NCBI GenBank assembly: GCA_031282465.1
Contig: JAITDR010000182.1
Span: forward strand, 1-9,261
Length of the DNA: 9,261 nt
DNA from: Desulfovibrio sp.
GTDB taxonomy: Bacteria > Desulfobacterota > Desulfovibrionia > Desulfovibrionales > Desulfovibrionaceae
Reading direction: 5' to 3'
Shown here: piece by piece, positions 6,351 through 9,261 of the stretch
Layout: the number at the start of each line of letters is the position of its first letter
Position numbering within the stretch: position 1 is the stretch's first letter
Translations under genes and position numbers: made by a program
The notes under the pieces: generated by a model
What the model saw: only the letters and a program-made list of their open reading frames with translations
Database searches by the model: none
What the model was told of the DNA's origin: nothing

Positions 6351-6788
6351 TCAGTTCGGCAGTGCGGATTCAGGCGGGTCTTCGCTGTTCAGGAAGGTTG
6401 CCAACCGTCGGCGTAACGCGGCCTTGTCGCGTAGTTGGCACTGCCAGACGACCAGACAGCGGTAGCCGAGTTTCTCCAGGGCTGCGAGGGCGTGTTCGTC
6501 ACGCTGCCTGTTGCCGCTGATTTTTGCCGTCCAGAAGTCCGTCCGTGTAGTGGGGATGCTTGCCCGCCTGCATCCCGGGTGGCCGTGCCAGAAACAGCCG
6601 TGGACAAAGATGACGCTTTTATGCCGCGGCAGCACAATATCCGGCTTGCCCGGCAGACTTTTCACATGCAGGCGGAAACGAAACCCCATGCTGTGCAGTA
6701 AAGAACGCACCGTTTTTTCAGGTTGAGTATCCCGTCCTTTGATACGGGACATGTTGCGGCTGCGTTTTTCCGCGCTGATGGTGTCCAT
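6351..6788 (-). CDS. vsr: Very short patch repair (Vsr) endonuclease
   Basis: Nicks 5' of the mismatched T at T:G mismatches that arise when 5-methylcytosine deaminates, starting very short patch repair. The 145 residues show the full family pattern. An N-terminal RSRNMSRIKGRDTQPE region precedes the LPGKPDIVLP block (45-54) with metal-binding Asp50. Then come VIFVHGCFWHGHPGC (59-73, including His63, His69 and Cys73), TRTDFW (81-86) and a C-terminal VVWQC (113-117). Zinc-site cysteines appear kept (Cys73, Cys117). Length is like E. coli Vsr (156). The start at 6788 has AGGGAG (6797-6802) at 8 nt; an in-frame GTG at 6908 would add 40 residues of basic, Ala-rich sequence unlike the family. It stands alone between feoAB and the menaquinone gene, with no cytosine methyltransferase in the window, which is unusual for vsr. 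Confidence 0.95.
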   Translation of the reverse strand: MDTISAEKRSRNMSRIKGRDTQPEKTVRSLLHSMGFRFRLHVKSLPGKPDIVLPRHKSVIFVHGCFWHGHPGCRRASIPTTRTDFWTAKISGNRQRDEHALAALEKLGYRCLVVWQCQLRDKAALRRRLATFLNSEDPPESALPN

Positions 6789-6979
6789 AATCAATGCTCC
6801 CTGCCGTTTTTTCGCGCTCCGGCGCATTGCTCCCCGCTCCGCCGGGAGGTCTCTGCGCTGTTGCGCTCCCTTGGCGATACCGCGCGCGGCGGCGTTGCTA
6901 CGGCTCACGGCGTGTGGACTTTTTCGGAAAATGCGGTTACGCCGTGCGGTATGTCGAGCCGCCGTTATCTGGTCGTGTT

Positions 6980-7010
6980 TTGACCGTTAGAGCGTTCCAT
7001 TTTGCATAAT
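6980..7010 (+). promoter_or_regulatory. Candidate sigma-70 promoter of mqnE-mqnC
   Basis: TTGACC (6980-6985, 5 of 6) and CATAAT (7005-7010, 5 of 6) are separated by 19 bp, which is longer than the ideal 17. The AT content rises sharply here against GC-rich flanks. A start near 7017 would give a structured leader of about 145 nt before the GTG at 7164. Confidence 0.5.
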
Positions 7011-7014
7011 TTGC

Positions 7015-7053
7015 AACCCCGATGAGGGGGTTCGGGGGAAATCATTTCCCCCG
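7015..7053 (+). repeat. Two consecutive hairpins in the mqnE-mqnC leader
   Basis: First hairpin: AACCCC (7015-7020) pairs with GGGGTT (7027-7032). Immediately after it, CGGGGGAAAT (7033-7042) and ATTTCCCCCG (7044-7053) form a 10-bp near-perfect palindrome around one base. No U-run follows, so it is not a simple terminator. They lie directly downstream of the proposed transcription start. Confidence 0.6.
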
Positions 7054-7055
7054 GC

Positions 7056-7153
7056 CGCCGGAGGCATATAAATCATCATTGCAATGTTTCAATGTTCGGC
7101 CTTGCGCCTGCTCAGGCCGACGCCGGAGGCATATAAATCAATTGTAATGTTTC
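7056..7153 (+). repeat. Direct repeat, 65-bp spacing, ahead of mqnE-mqnC
   Basis: The 20-mer CGCCGGAGGCATATAAATCA occurs identically at 7056-7075 and 7121-7140. Similarity continues past it (TCATTGCAATGTTTC against ATTGTAATGTTTC, with a 2-bp gap). The first unit also contains a 7-bp hairpin (TCGGCCT 7096-7102 with AGGCCGA 7114-7120). The second copy ends at the ribosome-binding site of the downstream gene. Only two copies exist in the window. Confidence 0.85.
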
Positions 7154-7163
7154 GAGGCTTTCT

Positions 7164-9261
7164 GTGCTTGACGAACGCTGTTACCGGAGGATAGGGCTGC
7201 ACGGGCAATTCCGCAAGGTTATGAACGCGGAACGGCTGTCCGAGGAGGACGGCGATGCCCTTTTCGCCTGTCCCGACATCATCGCCGTGGCGGCGCTGGC
7301 CCACCATGTGCGCACGCGGATGCACGGCGGCAGAACGTACTATGTCCGCAACCGGCACATCAACTACAGCAACATTTGCGTCAACCGCTGCCGTTTCTGC
7401 GCCTTTCGCCGGGATGAGCATGCCGAGGGCGCGTTCACGCTGGACCGGGAAGCAATGTTGCGGCGCGCTCTGGACGACGACGGCAGCCCTTTTGCGGAGA
7501 TACACGTTGTCGGCGGCTGCCGGCCCGGCCTGCCGCTTGCCTGGTTTGAAGAATTTTTCGCCGAACTGCGGCGCCGGCGCCCGGAAACGGAAATCAAGGC
7601 CTTTACCGTAGCGGAAATTCACAATTTCGCGCGTATAGAGCGGTGCGACACGCGCGCGGTGCTGACGCGGCTCAAAAAGGCCGGCGTGTCCATGCTCACC
7701 GGCGGCGGGGCGGAAATTTTCAGTCCCGCCGTGCGCGACGCCATCTGTCCCGGCAAACTCAGCGGCGAGGAGTACCTGCGTATTGCCGGGGAAGCGCACG
7801 CTCTGGGGATTCCCTCAAACTGCACCATGCTTTTCGGGCATATAGAGTCGCACGCCGACCGCGTGCGGCACCTCTGCGCACTGCGCGACCAACAGGACAG
7901 GAGCGGCGGCTTCGTCTGCTTTGTTCCCCTGGCCTACCAGGCGGGACACAACGCTCTGGCCGCCGAAGTCCGTTTCCCGCACACGACTGTTGATTCCGGC
8001 CTGGATCGCCTGCGGACCATCGCCGTCGCCCGCCTGCTCCTGGACAACATCCCGCACATCAAGGCATACTGGGTAATGCTCGGCATCAAGTGCGCCCAGG
8101 CGGCCCTGAGTTTCGGCGCCGACGACCTTGACGGGACCATTATTGAAGAACGCATCGGACACATGGCCGGGGCGGACGCGGAACAGGCCCTGTCCCGCGC
8201 CGAACTTGAAGGCATGATCCGTGACTGCGGGTTCGAACCCGTCAACCGCACGGCGGGGTATAAACGCCTGTCGGGCGCAGGCACGCCCGCGGTGGACGCT
8301 CCGTGCGAGGACATGACCGCCTGCACTGACGTCGGGGCCGTTGCGGAGGCGGTTTCCGGCGGCGTGTCGGTCGGCGGGAGCGCAGGAGCGGCAAATTCAG
8401 AGATCGGGATTGCAGGTCGTCGGTTGCCGGCCGCCCGCCGCGCAGGCGTTGCGGGCATCGTGCGGCGGCTGGCAAAAGCGTACGCCTCGCCGCTGCGGCA
8501 CAGGCCCGGCAACGGCCGTGCGGCCGGGGCAGGGGCGCGCCTCTCCGAGGACGAGGCCTTCGCGCTCTATACGGAAACCGACCTGCATACTTTGGGCGCG
8601 CTTGCCCACGCGGCGCGCGTGCGCCGGCATCCGGAAAAGATTGTCACCTACGTCGCCGACCGCAATATCAATTATTCCAACATCTGCACCTGCGCCTGCC
8701 GCTTCTGCGCCTTTTTCCGACCGCCGGGACATCCCGACGGCTATGTGCTGACAAAGGAGGAACTGGCGCGGAAAATCCGCGAAACCCTTGATCTCGGCGG
8801 GACGCAGATTCTTCTGCAGGGAGGACTCAACCCGGCGCTGACGCTGCCTTGGCTTGAGGATATGCTTTCTTGGATACGGGCCGGCTTCCCTTCCATACAC
8901 ATCCACGCCTTTTCGCCGCCCGAAATCGCCTTTTTCGCGGAACAGTCCGGGCTGAGCGATGCGGAAGTCATTGCCCGGCTGGTCGGAGCGGGGCTGCATT
9001 CCATACCGGGAGGAGGCGCGGAGATACTTGCGGAACGTGTCCGTTCCGAGGTTTCGCCCGCCAAGTGTTCCGCAGCGCGCTGGCTTGCGGTGATGAAAGA
9101 AGCGCACCGGCAGGGGCTGAAGACAACGGCGACCATGATGTTCGGGCACAAGGAAAGCCTGTCCGAACGCCTTGAGCATCTCTTTGCCCTGCGGGCGCTG
9201 CAGGACGAGACCGAAGGATTCACGGCCTTCATTCCCTGGACGTTTCAGCCTTCGGGCACAG
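7164..9261 (+). CDS. mqnE-mqnC: MqnE-MqnC fusion, futalosine menaquinone biosynthesis (3' truncated)
   Basis: One open frame of 699 visible codons, with no stop, encodes two radical-SAM enzymes. Residues 1-~370 are aminofutalosine synthase (MqnE), which joins SAM with 3-[(1-carboxyvinyl)oxy]benzoate. Its [4Fe-4S] motif is CVNRCRFC (Cys72/76/79), with NRHINYSN before it, IKAFTVAEI, TGGGAEIF (179-186), DNIPHIKAYWVMLG and FGADDLDGTIIEE following. After an Ala/Gly-rich linker, about residues 460 to the end are dehypoxanthine futalosine cyclase (MqnC). This half shows DRNINYSN, cluster motif CTCACRFC (Cys508/512/515), GGTQILLQGGLNP, HIHAFSPPEI, SIPGGGAEIL, TTATMMFGH and DETEGFTAFIPW. The start GTG has GAGG at 6 nt and its N-terminus (YRRIGLHGQFRKVMNAERLSEEDG) fits the MqnE family; ATG at 7221 would cut that region. 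Only the end of MqnC is missing. In the usual arrangement mqnE and mqnC are separate genes. Confidence 0.93.
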   Translation, partial: MLDERCYRRIGLHGQFRKVMNAERLSEEDGDALFACPDIIAVAALAHHVRTRMHGGRTYYVRNRHINYSNICVNRCRFCAFRRDEHAEGAFTLDREAMLRRALDDDGSPFAEIHVVGGCRPGLPLAWFEEFFAELRRRRPETEIKAFTVAEIHNFARIERCDTRAVLTRLKKAGVSMLTGGGAEIFSPAVRDAICPGKLSGEEYLRIAGEAHALGIPSNCTMLFGHIESHADRVRHLCALRDQQDRSGGFVCFVPLAYQAGHNALAAEVRFPHTTVDSGLDRLRTIAVARLLLDNIPHIKAYWVMLGIKCAQAALSFGADDLDGTIIEERIGHMAGADAEQALSRAELEGMIRDCGFEPVNRTAGYKRLSGAGTPAVDAPCEDMTACTDVGAVAEAVSGGVSVGGSAGAANSEIGIAGRRLPAARRAGVAGIVRRLAKAYASPLRHRPGNGRAAGAGARLSEDEAFALYTETDLHTLGALAHAARVRRHPEKIVTYVADRNINYSNICTCACRFCAFFRPPGHPDGYVLTKEELARKIRETLDLGGTQILLQGGLNPALTLPWLEDMLSWIRAGFPSIHIHAFSPPEIAFFAEQSGLSDAEVIARLVGAGLHSIPGGGAEILAERVRSEVSPAKCSAARWLAVMKEAHRQGLKTTATMMFGHKESLSERLEHLFALRALQDETEGFTAFIPWTFQPSGT
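8274..8540 (+). other. Interdomain linker between MqnE and MqnC halves
   Basis: About 89 codons with no recognisable domain: first acidic and Cys-containing (APCEDMTACTD), then Gly/Ala/Val-rich (SGGVSVGGSAGAA), then basic and Ala-rich (RRLPAARRAGVAGIVRRLAKAY). The part AGIVRRL may be the remnant of the usual MqnC N-terminal helix, which in stand-alone MqnC leads directly into the GERLS-like segment; here about 20 extra residues separate it from RLSEDEA. No ribosome-binding site with proper spacing precedes an internal start codon, which argues against a separate mqnC start. Confidence 0.75.

Larger units (their letters stand above)
6789..7163. other. Divergent intergenic region between vsr and mqnE-mqnC
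   Basis: A 375-bp region without a supported gene. The vsr-proximal part (6789-6970) is GC-rich and holds the vsr ribosome-binding site plus a weak inverted repeat (CACGGCGT 6906-6913 with ACGCCGTG 6939-6946); no good minus-strand promoter was recognised. The distal part holds the + strand promoter, two hairpins and the direct repeat listed separately. Short frames cross it but none shows a family motif. Confidence 0.6.

Noticed and set aside
6789..6908. N-terminal extension of Vsr from a GTG at 6908
   Set aside because: The added 40 residues are basic and Ala-rich and unlike Vsr proteins, while the ATG at 6788 has a well-spaced AGGGAG.
7056..7153. CRISPR array
   Set aside because: There are only two copies of the 20-mer, the similarity extends past the repeat and no cas gene is nearby.
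8397..9179. Minus-strand frame of 260 codons opposite the MqnC half
   Set aside because: The plus strand carries all MqnC motifs, so this frame is a shadow.
7164..9261. FbiC-like FO synthase (CofG/CofH) as identity of the fusion
   Set aside because: Motifs such as IKAFTVAEI, FGADDLDGTIIEE, GGTQILLQGGLNP and TTATMMFGH are those of MqnE and MqnC, not of CofG or CofH.

Overview
The window is GC-rich, gene-dense bacterial DNA. It carries a sigma-54 two-component pair, a lone RRM RNA-binding protein, an anaerobic ferrous-iron uptake operon and futalosine-route menaquinone genes. This mix fits a strictly anaerobic, sulfate-reducer-like member of the Desulfovibrionaceae/Desulfobacterota. That placement is inferred from gene content and sequence style; there is no rRNA here to confirm it.

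Layout. Positions 1-2858 (+) hold the 3' part of a membrane sensor histidine kinase, followed 8 bp later by its NtrC/ZraR-type sigma-54 response regulator. A perfect 15-bp hairpin at 2893-2931 ends this operon and, from the other strand, the small RRM gene at 2949-3206 (-). A 286-bp stretch upstream of the RRM gene has a hairpin but no confident gene. Then come the feoAB terminator (3493-3520), feoB (3565-5958, -) and feoA (5955-6191, -), which overlap by 4 bp. They are read from a promoter at 6242-6270 with a Fur-box-like palindrome between its -35 and -10. Next is vsr (6351-6788, -), a mismatch endonuclease with no methyltransferase beside it in the window. A 375-bp divergent intergenic region (6789-7163) holds a candidate + strand promoter, two consecutive hairpins and a direct repeat 65 bp apart. 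From 7164 to the window end (+) runs one uninterrupted reading frame encoding MqnE, an Ala/Gly-rich linker of about 90 residues, then MqnC.

Main point of interest. The MqnE-MqnC frame joins two radical-SAM enzymes of futalosine menaquinone synthesis in one polypeptide. It parallels the FbiC (CofG/CofH) fusion of F420 synthesis, but the two steps joined here are not consecutive. The second notable signal is a degenerate ~64-bp repeat inside coding sequence. One copy lies in the kinase and two tandem copies lie in the regulator in the opposite orientation, and all are kept in frame. More generally, the kinase, regulator, FeoB and MqnE-MqnC all carry low-complexity, repeat-built expansions at domain boundaries while the catalytic domains stay intact.
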